From Methanoregula sp. (GTDB taxonomy: Archaea; Halobacteriota; Methanomicrobia; Methanomicrobiales; Methanospirillaceae): 6,171 bases of DNA. This document shows positions 6,011 through 6,171 of this stretch, piece after piece (position 1 is the stretch's first letter; each line of letters starts with the position of its first letter). The position numbers were made by a program, and so were the translations under genes. The stretch lies in contig JAPKXV010000430.1 in assembly GCA_026394635.1 (NCBI GenBank), positions 1 to 6,171 on the forward strand, in the 5' to 3' direction. The notes beneath the pieces are model-generated. The model was not told the origin of the DNA. It searched no databases and saw only the letters and a program-made list of their open reading frames with translations.

Positions 6011-6020
6011 CACTTAAATG
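6011..6020 (-). promoter_or_regulatory. Probable TATA box of tRNA-Glu
   Basis: The minus strand reads CATTTAAGTG. It is centred about 31 nt before the first base of the mature tRNA, so transcription would start around 5 nt upstream of it. That spacing is typical for archaeal tRNA genes. Confidence 0.45.
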
Positions 6021-6143
6021 TTGTTTTACGGGAGAATTTTGTGGTTTCGTACATACCAGAGCAACCTCATCGGTCCCAGTTCAGTTCACAGATCATCGTT
6101 GCAGAAAATCAATTTTTTTATCCTCGTGTTTAGAACCACACAA

Positions 6144-6166
6144 AAGATAATTTATGGTAATATAAC
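6144..6166 (+). promoter_or_regulatory. AT-rich element at the right edge, possible promoter
   Basis: This stretch contains TAATTTATGG and TAATATAAC, both TATA-like. It follows about 120 bp in which I find no gene or RNA. It could be the promoter of a plus-strand gene beginning just outside the window. The evidence is compositional only. Confidence 0.2.
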
Positions 6167-6171
6167 ACATA

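Noticed and set aside
5917..6150. Plus-strand ORF starting MGIRTPV across the tRNA
   Set aside because: It is the antisense reading of the tRNA-Glu T arm, a well-known false ORF. Nothing protein-like follows.

Overview
The window looks like chromosomal DNA of a methanogenic euryarchaeon, most likely order Methanomicrobiales (Methanoregula-like). The reasons are an archaeal-type riboflavin-pathway reductase (ArfC/RIB7), an archaeal tRNA-Glu with no encoded CCA, AT-rich TATA boxes about 26 nt before several starts, little Shine-Dalgarno signal, and a membrane-anchored PAS histidine kinase of the type abundant in these methanogens. The order and genus are inferred from general resemblance, not from a search.

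Layout, left to right. At the left edge (minus strand) are the first 12 codons of a probable 4Fe-4S ferredoxin. A complete 12-TM-class anion transporter of the ArsB/NhaD/SLC13 (ion transporter) superfamily follows on the minus strand (stop at 149). Divergent from it is a small secreted lipoprotein (1657-2145, plus). It converges on arfC (2368-3051, minus), with a gap of about 220 bp that holds a pyrimidine tract and a 19-bp imperfect palindrome. Divergent from arfC is a membrane PAS-PAS-HisKA-HATPase histidine kinase (3239-5015, plus). It is split into two frames inside the first PAS domain. A YkgJ-type cysteine-cluster protein (5221-5643, minus) follows; its C-terminus seems to continue in another frame to 5159. 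A tRNA-Glu(CTC) on the minus strand (5910-5984) lies near the right edge.

The genes do not form one operon or pathway. They are mostly single transcription units in alternating orientation: flavin/F420 precursor synthesis (arfC), ion transport, envelope lipoprotein, signal transduction, a metal-binding cysteine-cluster protein and a tRNA. I see no mobile element, CRISPR array, toxin-antitoxin pair or defence system. I do not think the window holds an undescribed multi-gene system. The observations most worth checking are the two disrupted reading frames: the kinase seems to have lost about 12 residues of PAS core as well as its frame, and the YkgJ gene has an A7 run after which a well-formed tail continues in another frame to a stop beside a T7 tract. 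Next is the repeated spacing of a TATA box about 26 nt before the start codon, which suggests leaderless transcripts.
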